Shown here: one piece after another, positions 26,552 to 36,356 of the stretch
Layout: every line of letters starts with the position of its first letter
Numbering within the stretch: the stretch's first letter is position 1
Origin: Arcobacter sp. FWKO B
Lineage (GTDB): Bacteria > Campylobacterota > Campylobacteria > Campylobacterales > Arcobacteraceae
Reading direction: 5' to 3'
Assembly: GCF_014844135.1 (NCBI RefSeq)
Contig: NZ_CP041403.1
Span: 1,922,001 to 1,986,000 of the forward strand
Length of the DNA stretch: 64,000 bases
The notes under the pieces: model-generated
Databases searched by the model: none
Told to the model about the DNA's origin: nothing
What the model saw: the letters and a program-made list of their open reading frames with translations, nothing else
Made by a program: the position numbers and the translations under genes

Positions 26552-28654
26552 ATGGAAATCAGAAAAATAGAGAATATAATAAAAATGGGGACTTGTAGTA
26601 ATAAAAAATGCATATTCAAAGATACAAATTCACAACTACAAGCTATATTTTCTACAATACCAGATTTAGTATGGATGAAAGACAATTATGGTAAATATAT
26701 AGCATCAAACCATTCGTTTCAAAAAAGCTTTGATAAGTCAGAAGATGAAATACTTGGCAAGACTGATTATGATTTTTTTTTCAAAGAAGAAGCAGATAGC
26801 TGTAAAATATCTGATATGGAAGCTATCACAGTAGGTGATACTATTTTATGTCAAGAAACAATAACAAATCCAAAAACTTCTCAAAAGATTGTTTTGGAGG
26901 TTAGAAAGTCTTTAGTACATGACTCTGATGGTAAAGTGATGGGAATATTGGGAATTGGAAGAGATATAACAGAACGCAAACTTTATGAAGAAAAACTCAA
27001 ACAATCTATAGAATTTGCTCAAGGTGTAATAAATGCAATACCTGATTTACTTTTTGAAGTAGATATAAATGGTGAATATCTTAACTTTTGGACACATAAT
27101 CATAATATGTTGGTAAGATATAAAAATGAACTTATAGGTAAAAAAATAAATGATATTTTGAGTCAAGAGTCAAGTAACATAGTATATGAAGCTATTGAAG
27201 AAGCTAATATTAATGGTGTATCATTTGGGAAAGTGTATTCAATAAATGACTTTGATGGTGTTCGTTGGTTTGAATTGTCTGTATCAAAAAAAACTACAGG
27301 GAGGTTTTTAGCACTTGCCCGTGATGTTACAGAACGGCAGAATATTGAGAAAAGAATTGAATTTATGGCACATCATGATATTTTGACTGGATTACCAAAT
27401 CGTGTTCTTTTTAAAGATAGGGCAGAGAGAATTATTGCTAATTCTAAAAGAAATTCAACAAAGTCTGCATTTTTATTTATAGATTTAGATGGATTTAAAA
27501 CTATAAATGATTCTTTGGGACATTCTATAGGTGATATTATTCTTAAAACAGTTGCAAAAAGATTGCAACTTTGTATTAGAGCCTCTGATACATTAAGTAG
27601 ACATGGTGGGGATGAGTTTATAGTTACAATTCCTATTGTTAATAATAAAAATGAAGTTGTGATAATAGCAGAAAAAATTATACAAGAGTTTAAAAAATCA
27701 TTTGAAATAAATAATCAATTGATATCTACATCAGCATCCATTGGAATAGCACTTTACCCAAATCACGGTGAAGATTTTGAGCAATTACTACAAAATGCTG
27801 ATACTGCTATGTACAAAGCTAAAGAAAATGGTAAAAATACATATTGTTTTTTTACTCAGCAAATGAAACATAATATGGTTGGATTATTTCAAATGCAAAA
27901 TGACCTCAAAGAAGCTATTAAAAACAAAGAGTTTATCTTACATTATCAACCTCAGGTTGATTTGTCTAGAAATAAAATAATAGGTGTAGAGGCTCTTATA
28001 AGATGGAAACATCCATCGATGGGTATGGTACCACCGATGAGTTTCATATCAGTTGCAGAATCTTGTGGATATATAGTAGAAATAGGTGAATGGGTGATAC
28101 ATGAAGCTTGTCGTCAATGTGCAATTTGGCATAAAAATGGCAAAGATATAGTAGTAGCTGTTAATGTTTCAGCAGTTCAGTTTAGGCGAGCTAACTTAAT
28201 AGAAGTAGTAAAAAATGCTCTTGAAACATCAGGTCTTAATCCAAAATACTTAGAACTAGAACTAACAGAATCTATACTTATCAATGATACAGAAAATGTA
28301 CTTCAAAGTGTAAAAGCTATCAAAGAACTTGGTGTACAGCTCTCCATAGATGACTTTGGTACAGGATATTCAAGCCTTTCATATCTTAAAAGATTTGCAG
28401 TAGATAAACTCAAGATTGATCAATCCTTCGTAAGGGATATAGTCAAAGATAAAGATGATGCAATAATAGTAAAAACTATAATACAAATGGCAAAAAGCTT
28501 TAATCTAAAGGCAATAGCTGAAGGTGTAGAAAATGAAGAAGTTTTAAAAGTTTTGAAAGAATATGGATGTGATGAGGTGCAAGGATATCATTTTGCAAAA
28601 CCAATGATTGCTGATGAGTTTAGAGATTATTATAAAGAGTTTAGTATAGAATAA
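26552..28654 (+). CDS. PAS-PAS-GGDEF-EAL c-di-GMP turnover protein
   Basis: The 700-residue soluble protein has two PAS domains (~25-150 and ~155-265), then a diguanylate cyclase domain with intact 'HGGDEF'. A phosphodiesterase domain follows with 'EALIRW', 'DDFGTGYSSL', 'KIDQSFV' and 'AEGVE', so both activities look possible. GGDEF domains make c-di-GMP and EAL domains cleave it. The second PAS is of the same subtype as PAS 5, 8 and 9 of the kinase at 20255 ('IPDLLFEVDINGEYLNFW'), pointing to shared descent. A run of nine T lies in the coding sequence at 26773-26781. The ATG has AAGG only three bases upstream. Element B precedes it. Confidence 0.92.
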   Translation: MEIRKIENIIKMGTCSNKKCIFKDTNSQLQAIFSTIPDLVWMKDNYGKYIASNHSFQKSFDKSEDEILGKTDYDFFFKEEADSCKISDMEAITVGDTILCQETITNPKTSQKIVLEVRKSLVHDSDGKVMGILGIGRDITERKLYEEKLKQSIEFAQGVINAIPDLLFEVDINGEYLNFWTHNHNMLVRYKNELIGKKINDILSQESSNIVYEAIEEANINGVSFGKVYSINDFDGVRWFELSVSKKTTGRFLALARDVTERQNIEKRIEFMAHHDILTGLPNRVLFKDRAERIIANSKRNSTKSAFLFIDLDGFKTINDSLGHSIGDIILKTVAKRLQLCIRASDTLSRHGGDEFIVTIPIVNNKNEVVIIAEKIIQEFKKSFEINNQLISTSASIGIALYPNHGEDFEQLLQNADTAMYKAKENGKNTYCFFTQQMKHNMVGLFQMQNDLKEAIKNKEFILHYQPQVDLSRNKIIGVEALIRWKHPSMGMVPPMSFISVAESCGYIVEIGEWVIHEACRQCAIWHKNGKDIVVAVNVSAVQFRRANLIEVVKNALETSGLNPKYLELELTESILINDTENVLQSVKAIKELGVQLSIDDFGTGYSSLSYLKRFAVDKLKIDQSFVRDIVKDKDDAIIVKTIIQMAKSFNLKAIAEGVENEEVLKVLKEYGCDEVQGYHFAKPMIADEFRDYYKEFSIE

Positions 28655-28771
28655 AATATATTTAACTATTAGTTTTGTAAAAATAATCAAAATATACAAT
28701 AATAAATAATTTATATAAATTTACTAAATTACTATATATCGGTTTAAATCAGCAAAAATAATTTATTATAA

Positions 28772-28837
28772 GGTCACAAAACAGTCTAAAATATGGATAT
28801 AAAAGTGACTGATGTGTGACCGTTGATTTGTTATACT
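28772..28837 (+). promoter_or_regulatory. Shared promoter/operator element, copy C
   Basis: GTCA at 28773 and GTCT at 28784 are followed by TGAC at 28806 and 28817 and a -10-like TATACT at 28832 (a TG precedes the hexamer). Relative to copy A one base is missing in the spacer, otherwise the layout is the same. It precedes the 39-codon gene at 28928 and the receptor at 29121. Confidence 0.68.
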
Positions 28838-28927
28838 GTCTAGAATCAATTTTATAATAATATAATACTTGATGAATTAATTCAAAAAGAATTTATGTTA
28901 TAAAAATAATACATAAGGAGATGGACA

Positions 28928-29047
28928 GTGGAGCATAAAGGTGATAGAACTTCTAAGAGATTTAGGGAAAATCTAATTTTCTTTATACAACTTTCATTGG
29001 TGTATTGGATTGTTAATATTCTATCTTTTGTACTTTATAGATTGTAA
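28928..29047 (+). CDS. Small single-span membrane protein, 39 codons
   Basis: A GTG at 28928 with AAGGAG seven bases upstream opens a 39-residue frame. The first 14 residues are basic and polar ('EHKGDRTSKRFREN'). The remainder is one membrane helix ('LIFFIQLSLVYWIVNILSF'). It is unrecognised. It lies alone between element C and the chemoreceptor at 29121, about 70 bp from the latter, so it is likely the first gene of that transcript. The strong ribosome-binding site and the clean amphipathic layout support translation; no function can be given. Confidence 0.5.
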   Translation: MEHKGDRTSKRFRENLIFFIQLSLVYWIVNILSFVLYRL

Positions 29048-29056
29048 TAAATAAAA

Positions 29057-29070
29057 ATGCACATGTGCAT
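29057..29070. repeat. Perfect 14-bp palindrome
   Basis: ATGCACATGTGCAT reads the same on both strands and lies ten bases after the stop of the small membrane protein gene. It may be a protein-binding site or a short hairpin. Confidence 0.4.
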
Positions 29071-29120
29071 CTTAAGAATATGAACAACTTAGTCTGGTTT
29101 TAATTAAATAAAGGAAGAAA

Positions 29121-31118
29121 ATGAAAAATATGTCGGTTAAAATAAAGTTACAAATATTAGCAGGTAGTTTGATTGCTTGCTTATTGGTTGTAGGAGCATT
29201 AGCCTATTATAGTGCGGTATCATGGCATAATGATACAGATTATATCGGTAAACAAAGAGTACCAGGTCTTTTGTATCTCTCGAATCTAAATAAAGAGAGA
29301 ATGATAGTACGCTCACAAACACTAGCTGTCTATGAGTTTGAAAATAAATATGATTCTCAAGAGGAATTTTCAAAATTAATTCAACAAAGATTAGATAGTT
29401 GGAAAATAATTGATGAAAATTGGGAGGCTTTTAGTAATATACCTAAAGTAAGTAAAAAAGGTCAAGAGATATTTAACAAATTGTCAGACGAGTACATACA
29501 ATGGAGAAATATATATGTCAAACTAGATGATATAATATTAAAATTATCTCAGAATCAAAGTGAATATAGACAAAAAGAACTTTATCAAGATTATAAAAAT
29601 ACAATACAATTAATGGTGCCTATTTCAAATTTAATGGGTGCTACAATGGATTTAATAACCCAAACCAACATTAATAATACAACAAAAGTTATAGAAGAGG
29701 CTTCAGATACTTCAGAACTTATTAGAATCATAACAATATTTTTAATATTAGTATCATTAGTAATAGGAACCGTAATTACAATATTAACTATTAATACAAT
29801 CTCAAATTCATTAAAGACAATTCAAGATGGTCTGTATGAGTTTTTTAAATTTATTAATAGAGAAAATATGAATGCCTCACTTATAAATCTTGAAACAAAC
29901 GATGAGTTTGGACAAATGGCACAGGTAGTAAATGAAAATATAATAAAAACTCAAAAAGGTATAGAAGAAGATAGAAAACTTATAGATGAAGCGATAGTCG
30001 TTTTAGGTGAGTTTGAACAAGGTGACTTGTACCAAAGATTAAATATGAGTGTATCTAATCCAGCACTAGTCCAACTTAAAGATGTACTTAATAAAATGGC
30101 AGCTAATTTAGAAAATAATATTGAAAATGTACTAAATGTACTTGAACAATATAGTAAATATAACTACTTAAATAAAGTTGATCAAAATGGTTTGAAAGAA
30201 CATCTTCTTAAACTTGCAAATGGTGTAAATACTTTGGGTGATGCAACAACTAAAATGCTAGTAGACAATAAACAAAATGGTTTAACACTAGATGCAAGTA
30301 GTGATATTTTATTGGCAAATGTTGATAAATTAAATCAAAGTTCAAATGAAGCAGCATCTTCTTTAGAAGAAACAGCAGCAGCACTAGAAGAGATGACAAG
30401 TACTATTATTAGTAATACTGAAAATGTAGTAAAAATGGCAGTATTTGCAAATGAGCTTACCCTTTCAGCAAAAGAGGGTATGAAATTAGCTCAAGATACA
30501 AATATCTCAATGGATGAAATCAATACTCAAGTAACAGCAATAAATGATGCAATAGCAGTAATTGATCAAATTGCATTTCAAACAAACATCCTAAGCTTAA
30601 ATGCTGCTGTTGAAGCTGCAACTGCAGGGGAAGCTGGAAAAGGATTTGCTGTTGTTGCTGGAGAGGTAAGAAATCTTGCTGCCAGAAGTGCTGAAGCTGC
30701 TAAAGAGATAAAAGGTATAGTTGAACGAGCTACTTCAAAAGCAAATGAAGGTAAAAATATAGCTGATAAGATGATAAAAGGGTATAGTGGACTAAACGAT
30801 AATATATCTAAAACAATACAACTAATCTCAGATATAGAATCAGCAAGTAAAGAACAACAAAGTGGAATAGAACAAATCAATGACGCTGTAACACAACTAG
30901 ACCAACAAACACAACAAAACGCAATGATAGCAGGTCAAACTCATGATGTTGCAGTTTTAACAGATAAAATAGCAAAACTTGTAGTATCAAGTGCAGATGA
31001 AAAAGAGTTTCATGGTAAAGATAGTGTAAAAGCACAATCTATGGAAGAAAGTAAATCTCATTTAAAAGTAGCTAATATTAAAAATATCTCAAATGTCCCA
31101 GAAAAAATAAGTATTTAA
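29121..31118 (+). CDS. 4HB-type transmembrane methyl-accepting chemotaxis protein
   Basis: The 665-residue receptor has a membrane segment (~9-30). A periplasmic four-helix-bundle ligand domain with '[16 protein letters not shown]' follows, then a second membrane segment (~202-225). A HAMP-like linker leads to the signalling hairpin with tip '[18 protein letters not shown]'. Methylation-type segments flank the tip. The C-terminus ends in 'EKISI', without the EWESF-type tail seen in two relatives. The ATG has AAGGA five to six bases upstream. It is close in sequence to the receptors at 2897 and 31542, indicating recent gene duplication. Element C lies upstream. Confidence 0.93.
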   Translation: MKNMSVKIKLQILAGSLIACLLVVGALAYYSAVSWHNDTDYIGKQRVPGLLYLSNLNKERMIVRSQTLAVYEFENKYDSQEEFSKLIQQRLDSWKIIDENWEAFSNIPKVSKKGQEIFNKLSDEYIQWRNIYVKLDDIILKLSQNQSEYRQKELYQDYKNTIQLMVPISNLMGATMDLITQTNINNTTKVIEEASDTSELIRIITIFLILVSLVIGTVITILTINTISNSLKTIQDGLYEFFKFINRENMNASLINLETNDEFGQMAQVVNENIIKTQKGIEEDRKLIDEAIVVLGEFEQGDLYQRLNMSVSNPALVQLKDVLNKMAANLENNIENVLNVLEQYSKYNYLNKVDQNGLKEHLLKLANGVNTLGDATTKMLVDNKQNGLTLDASSDILLANVDKLNQSSNEAASSLEETAAALEEMTSTIISNTENVVKMAVFANELTLSAKEGMKLAQDTNISMDEINTQVTAINDAIAVIDQIAFQTNILSLNAAVEAATAGEAGKGFAVVAGEVRNLAARSAEAAKEIKGIVERATSKANEGKNIADKMIKGYSGLNDNISKTIQLISDIESASKEQQSGIEQINDAVTQLDQQTQQNAMIAGQTHDVAVLTDKIAKLVVSSADEKEFHGKDSVKAQSMEESKSHLKVANIKNISNVPEKISI

Positions 31119-31176
31119 TGTAACTTATCCTTGTCTTTTATTATATAAATAATAAAAGATGAGGATTAAATAATAA

Positions 31177-31243
31177 TGTCATATTTTGGTAACAAAAAAG
31201 GCACATAGATGTGACTGTTCCATGACCGTTATTTTGTTAATAT
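31177..31243 (+). promoter_or_regulatory. Shared promoter/operator element, copy D
   Basis: GTCA at 31178 and a degenerate GTAA at 31189 precede TGAC at 31212 and 31223 and a -10-like TAATAT at 31238. Offsets match copy A. It lies 300 bp upstream of the receptor at 31542, further than in the other copies. Confidence 0.65.
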
Positions 31244-31541
31244 ACACTTATAATAATTATAAATCAATTCTATTATTATAATTATTTATAAATCCTTCCT
31301 AAGGAGTATGAAATATATTTTTACGAATGCTTAATTTGGATATCCATATATAATGCAAAAGATAAGTGTATTGAGATGTTAAATCCATATTTGCCAGTGA
31401 ACAAGATAAATTGATAGGTGGCAAATACAAGTGATATATTTACTTCAAAATATAGAGATTGAAGGACTTCTCAAAAGTTGTGTTGTTTCGAATTCAAGAG
31501 TATTATAAAAGTATATTTTACAATAAAAACAAGGGGTGAAA
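31244..31541 (+). other. Long untranslated leader or decayed sequence
   Basis: No intact gene is seen. An AAGGAG lies one base before an ATG near 31310, which opens only an eight-codon frame. Short open stretches in all frames are broken by stops, so this may be a leader RNA or the remains of a small gene. AAGGGG at 31531 is the ribosome-binding site of the next receptor. Confidence 0.35.
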
Positions 31542-33651
31542 ATGTCAGTAAAAAATAAGTTAATATCATTGGTAAGTTTCTTAAAAATTGGTATTATAAT
31601 AATAGGAGCGATAGCGATATATAGTAGTGAGTCTTGGGAAAAAGATATGCATGAAGTAGGAGATAATAGGATGCCAAGTATGGCATATATATCAAATCTT
31701 AATAGAGAACGAATGGTAATAAGAGCACAAACTTTTAATGTTTTTGCATATGAAAATTCTTATTCGGCAAGTTATTTTTTTGCTAATATAGCAGGACAAA
31801 GAGCAAAAAGCTGGGAAATCATAGATGAAAATTTTGGGAAATTTGTTCAGCTTCCAAGAGGTAGTGAAGAGGGTAGAAAAATAGTTGCAAAACTTCAAAA
31901 TGAATATGAACAATGGCGTAAAATATATGCCATACTTGATGGGATAATAGCAAAATTAGTTTCAAATAATAATGAGACTATACAAAAAGAACTTTTTGAA
32001 GAGTATAGAAAAACAATAGATCTTATGGTACCGATTTCAAATCAATTTGGTAGCACCATGGACGAGCTTACCCAAACAAATTTGAAAAATACAAAGAAGC
32101 TAATTGATGGCTCAGCTCATAAATCAGATATAGCAGTATATTCAACTATTATTGTGTTTGTTTTGGTATTGATTATAGGTATGTTCTTGGCATATAGTAT
32201 TATTTCAAATGTATTACGGTCAATAAGCACATTTCAAAATGGACTATTTAGCTTTTTTTCATATTTAAATAGAAAAGTAACAAAAGTTGATTTAATAGAT
32301 ATAAAATCAAAAGATGAATTTGGACATATGGCAGTACTTGTTAATGAAAATATATCTTTAATACAAAATAATATAGAAGAAGATAATAGATTGATTGCAG
32401 ATACACAAGTGGTTATGGATAGAGTATCAAATGGATGGTTTTCTCAATATATAGTAGAAAACAGCAATAATCCAGCTTTAGTGCAACTTAAAAATACAAT
32501 AAACACAGCCCTTGACAATCTAAAAGCAAGGTTTATTACTATCAATGCTATTTTGGAGGAATATACTAATCATAACTATACAAAAAAACTTGTTATAACT
32601 GGTATAGAATCTGGAGGAGTTTTTGATACTTTGGTAAAAGATGTAAATAAACTGCAAGATACTATAAATCAAATGCTTGTTGATAATAAACAAAATGGTT
32701 TAACATTAGATGCAAGTAGTGATATTTTATTAGTAAATGTTGATAAATTAAACCAAAGCTCAAATGAAGCAGCAGCTAGTCTTGAAGAAACAGCTGCAGC
32801 ATTGGAACAAATCACAAGCAATATCAGAAACAACACGGAAAATATAGCAAAAATGTCGTCATTAGCAACTAATGTTACTAAATCAGCTAATGATGGAGAA
32901 ACACTAGCAAATCAAACAACTATAGCAATGGAAGAGATTAATTCACAAGTTACGGCGATAAATGAAGCAATAGCAGTAATTGATCAAATTGCATTTCAAA
33001 CAAATATCCTTTCACTAAATGCTGCTGTTGAAGCTGCAACTGCAGGTGAGGCTGGAAAAGGATTTGCTGTTGTTGCTGGAGAGGTAAGAAATCTTGCTTC
33101 AAGAAGTGCTGAGGCTGCTAAAGAGATAAAAGATATAGTCCAACTTGCTACAGCAAAAGCTAATGAAGGTAAATCAATAGCTAATAATATGATACAAGGA
33201 TATAGTGAGCTAAATAAAAATATATCACATACTATAAATCTTATATCAGATATAGAGAATGCTTCAAAAGAGCAATTACTTGGTATTGAGCAAATTAATG
33301 ATGCAGTAACACAGCCTAGATCAACAAACACAACAAAACGCAATGGTAGCATCACAAACGCATGATGTTGCAGTTCTTACAGATAAGATTGCAAAACTAG
33401 TAGTTGAACATGCTAATGAAAAAGAGTTTATAGGTAAAAATGATGTAAAAGCTCAAAGTATGAATAAAGGTTCATCACAGGTAAAAGTACCTGATGTAAA
33501 GAAGAAGACAAGCCCAGCTGAAGCTGGAGTTACAAAAGGTCAAACACAAAGCCAACTTCAATCGGTTTCATCAAAGACCAGCCAGAGCAAAACTCCTATT
33601 GAAAAGATAACACCATCTCAACCTTCATCAGATGATTGGGAAAGTTTTTAG
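31542..33651 (+). pseudogene. 4HB-type methyl-accepting chemotaxis protein with a C-terminal frameshift
   Basis: The receptor starts at the ATG at 31542 (AAGGGG five bases upstream) and has membrane segments at ~10-30 and ~205-228. A four-helix-bundle periplasmic domain lies between them, followed by the usual signalling hairpin. After 'EQINDAVTQ' the frame breaks and ends at 33365. One extra C at 33315-33316 explains this: without it the sequence continues as '[20 protein letters not shown]', as in the receptor at 29121, to a stop at 33651. The gene is 3n+1 bases long. The lost tail is about 110 residues, including a proline/serine-rich linker and C-terminal 'DDWESF', similar to the CheR-binding pentapeptide. 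The signalling tip itself is intact, so the truncated form may still signal. Sequencing error is not excluded. Confidence 0.82.
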
Positions 33652-33676
33652 AAAATATTATTAAAGAAGGAAAAAG

Positions 33677-34063
33677 ATGTCTAATAGGGAAATAATACTA
33701 CCAAAAGAGATGATGATAGTATCAGAGACAGATGAAAAAGGGAAAATAGTTTTTGCAAATGCAGATTTTTGTAAAATCGCAGGATATTCTATGCAAGAAC
33801 TTATCGGTCAACCTCATAATATAGTAAGGCACCCAGATATGCCAAAAGTGGCTTTTAAAGATTTGTGGCAGACAATTCAATCTGGTGCTATTTGGAAAGG
33901 GATAGTAAAAAACAAAACAAAAAGCGGGGATTATTATTGGGTAAATGCTACTGCATTCCCTTCTAAAAAAGCTGATGGTACACTAAGATATATATCTATT
34001 AGAGTGAAGCCTACAGTTGAAGAGATAGCAAATGCAATTAAGCTATACTCTACTTTAGCCTAG
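33677..34063 (+). CDS. Aer/CetB-like PAS-domain energy-taxis protein
   Basis: This 128-residue single PAS domain is the most Aer-like in the window ('GQPHNIVRHPDMPKVAF', 'YYWVNATAFP'), so FAD binding is likely by family. AAGGA lies five to six bases before the ATG. It sits between two chemoreceptor genes, 25 bp after the first and 9 bp before the second. It probably supplies the sensory domain to the soluble receptor at 34073, which has none, in a CetA/CetB-like split receptor. Confidence 0.9.
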   Translation: MSNREIILPKEMMIVSETDEKGKIVFANADFCKIAGYSMQELIGQPHNIVRHPDMPKVAFKDLWQTIQSGAIWKGIVKNKTKSGDYYWVNATAFPSKKADGTLRYISIRVKPTVEEIANAIKLYSTLA

Positions 34064-34072
34064 GATAAGTTT

Positions 34073-35311
34073 ATGTTTGTTAATAAAAAAAGAAATAGTG
34101 AAATTTTATATTTTTTGAATAATATAGAATTATTTTTGAAAAATGAGATAAACAATATCCCTATGGATTGTATGAATAGTAAAATGGATAGTGATATCAA
34201 AGATAAGTTGATATCAATTTGTAGCATATTAAATAAAAAAAATGATGAAGAATTGCTTATATATGGTGAACTTATGCTTGTCTCTGAAAAGATAGTATAT
34301 GGTGATTTTGATGATGTTATTCACCATACAAATACTTCAAATACAAAGCTTAACTACATAGCAAAAACTATCAATTATTTGGTACAAAACCTAAAGAAGA
34401 TCAATACACAAATAGTTGATATTTTGAGTTTATATTCGAGTCAAAATTATTTAGCTAAAATTGATCAAAATTCCCATAATGGATATTTTAAAATACTATC
34501 TGAGGGTGTAAATACCCTCGGTAATTCTATAACTAATATGTTAGTTGAAAATATGAAAAACGGTGTGACACTTGATGAAGGGTCTGATACTTTACTTGTA
34601 AATGTAGATATTTTAAGTAAAAGCACAAATTCAGCTGCTGTTAGACTTGAGGAGACATCAGCTGCTGTTGAAGAGATTACAAGTATTGTAAGACACAATA
34701 TGGAACATATCAAAAAGCTTTCTTTGTTGTCAAATGAAGTAAGAGTTTCTACACAAAATGGACACAACCTATCAAGTCAAACCCTAGATGCTATGGATGA
34801 AATAAATGTACAAGTAAATGCTATAAATGACGCTATAAGTGTAATAGACCAAATAGCATTTCAAACCAATATATTATCTTTAAATGCTGCTGTAGAAGCA
34901 GCAACTGCTGGAGAAGCTGGAAAAGGTTTTTCAGTCGTTGCAGGTGAAGTGCGAAATCTTGCTGCAAGAAGTGCTGAAGCTGCAAAAGAGATTAAAAATC
35001 TTGTACAAAATGCGACACAAAAAGCATATCATGGAAAAACAATAGCAGATAATATGATAAAAGGCTATAGTGGACTTAATGACAATATTTCACAAACTTT
35101 AGAGTTGATAGCTGATATAGAAGTTTCTAGTAAAGAGCAATTAAGTGGAATAGAACAAATAAATGATGCCATAGCAGAACTTGACGAACAAACACAACAA
35201 AATGCTGTAATTGCTTCACAAACTCATGATATTGCTGTGGAGATGGATATTATAGCAAAAGAGATTGTTGCTGATACTATGACAAAAGAGTTTATTGGGA
35301 AAAATTGTTAA
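34073..35311 (+). CDS. Soluble methyl-accepting chemotaxis protein without own sensor domain
   Basis: The 412-residue protein lacks membrane segments and any recognised ligand domain. About 100 helical residues precede a linker with '[19 protein letters not shown]' and the signalling hairpin (tip '[18 protein letters not shown]'). Its linker resembles those of the membrane receptors at 29121 and 31542, as if a membrane receptor had lost its N-terminal half. It follows the CetB-like PAS gene by 9 bp and is its likely partner. It ends 31 bp before the degenerate kinase gene. Confidence 0.87.
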   Translation: MFVNKKRNSEILYFLNNIELFLKNEINNIPMDCMNSKMDSDIKDKLISICSILNKKNDEELLIYGELMLVSEKIVYGDFDDVIHHTNTSNTKLNYIAKTINYLVQNLKKINTQIVDILSLYSSQNYLAKIDQNSHNGYFKILSEGVNTLGNSITNMLVENMKNGVTLDEGSDTLLVNVDILSKSTNSAAVRLEETSAAVEEITSIVRHNMEHIKKLSLLSNEVRVSTQNGHNLSSQTLDAMDEINVQVNAINDAISVIDQIAFQTNILSLNAAVEAATAGEAGKGFSVVAGEVRNLAARSAEAAKEIKNLVQNATQKAYHGKTIADNMIKGYSGLNDNISQTLELIADIEVSSKEQLSGIEQINDAIAELDEQTQQNAVIASQTHDIAVEMDIIAKEIVADTMTKEFIGKNC

Positions 35312-35342
35312 TGTCTATAATAATAAATAAAAGGGTAATATA

Positions 35343-36344
35343 GTGTTAGAAATATCAATAATTAAAAAAATTGTTTTGGGTTTATTGGCAATGATTTATT
35401 TTACTTTATGTATTATAACTTTATTGTTATTATCCAATGAAAAGTTAAATGAAATTTTAGAAGTCTCAATTGCAATAGTTTTAGTATTGATTATATTTGC
35501 AACTATAGTTATATATTATGTATTTAATAAATATATAAAGCAATTTTCAGAAAAAATTGCAGATGAGACTAAGCTGAGACTTACATTGAAAGAGAAATTA
35601 TTCAATGAAATAGACAAAAGTTTAAAAAAAGATGTTTTACTACAAAAACAATTAAAATTTGCTACTATTGGCGAACTCTCTACAAATATCTTTAATCAAT
35701 GGAGAGAGTATTTAAATATAATTACAGTATCTGTTGGTAGTATTAAAGTTAAGCAAGATTTAGATATGACAGTTACTAAAGAAGATTTATATCGTATGTC
35801 AGAAAATGTTTTTAACAGTACAAATTCTATGGCTGAAGTGATATCTCATTTTAGTTCATTAACCAAAGATTCAGCAATCAAAAAGAAATTTATTGTTTAT
35901 GATTGTGTAAATGATGTTTTAAAGATTATGGATGGATTATTTAAAGATTTACATATTGATGTAAAAACGAATCTAGAAAAAAATATTGAAGTAATGGGCA
36001 TAAAAAGTTTATTTTCACAAGTAATTTTAAATGTACTTGTAAATATTATAGATGAATTTAATAGTAACAATATAGAAAATATGACAATTAAAATAACACT
36101 AACTAAAGAAGGTAATAATATTATTATTAAGATCAAGGATAATGCTGGTGGTATTAACGAAGATAATATTAAACTTATATTTAATCAATTTTATTGTAGT
36201 GAAAATGACTCACTAAAGATTTGTACAGGATTATATTTATGTATACAAATACTTGAGACTTATTTTAATGGCTACATGTATTGTGAAAATGAATTTGATG
36301 ACAGTGGTCTTGGTGCTTCATTTTGCATAGTGATACCAACATAG
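35343..36344 (+). CDS. Degenerate membrane histidine kinase lacking the phosphoacceptor histidine
   Basis: The 333-residue protein has two membrane segments (~8-30 and ~40-60), a coiled coil and a dimerisation box aligned with those of the kinases at 6580 and 20255. Where these read 'SHQWRQPL' and 'SHQWKEPL', this one reads 'FNQWREYL': Asn118 replaces the histidine. In the ATPase domain the N and D boxes survive ('NVLVNIIDEF', 'DNAGGI'), but the G2 box is altered ('ICTGLYLC' for 'GTGIGLYM'). It therefore cannot autophosphorylate normally and may be a pseudokinase or a decaying gene. The start is a GTG with AAGGG seven bases upstream. It lies between a soluble receptor and a member of the unrecognised ~210-aa family. 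Confidence 0.8.
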   Translation: MLEISIIKKIVLGLLAMIYFTLCIITLLLLSNEKLNEILEVSIAIVLVLIIFATIVIYYVFNKYIKQFSEKIADETKLRLTLKEKLFNEIDKSLKKDVLLQKQLKFATIGELSTNIFNQWREYLNIITVSVGSIKVKQDLDMTVTKEDLYRMSENVFNSTNSMAEVISHFSSLTKDSAIKKKFIVYDCVNDVLKIMDGLFKDLHIDVKTNLEKNIEVMGIKSLFSQVILNVLVNIIDEFNSNNIENMTIKITLTKEGNNIIIKIKDNAGGINEDNIKLIFNQFYCSENDSLKICTGLYLCIQILETYFNGYMYCENEFDDSGLGASFCIVIPT

Positions 36345-36356
36345 GAGCTATATGAT

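Noticed and set aside
31250-31535. Decayed PAS-like gene between element D and the receptor
   Set aside because: Short readable pieces occur in several frames but none gives a convincing domain match, so only a leader or non-coding region is reported.
25940-35000. Near-identical ~110-bp blocks shared by all chemoreceptors, considered as a mobile repeat
   Set aside because: They encode the universally conserved receptor tip; sequence identity is explained by selection and gene duplication.
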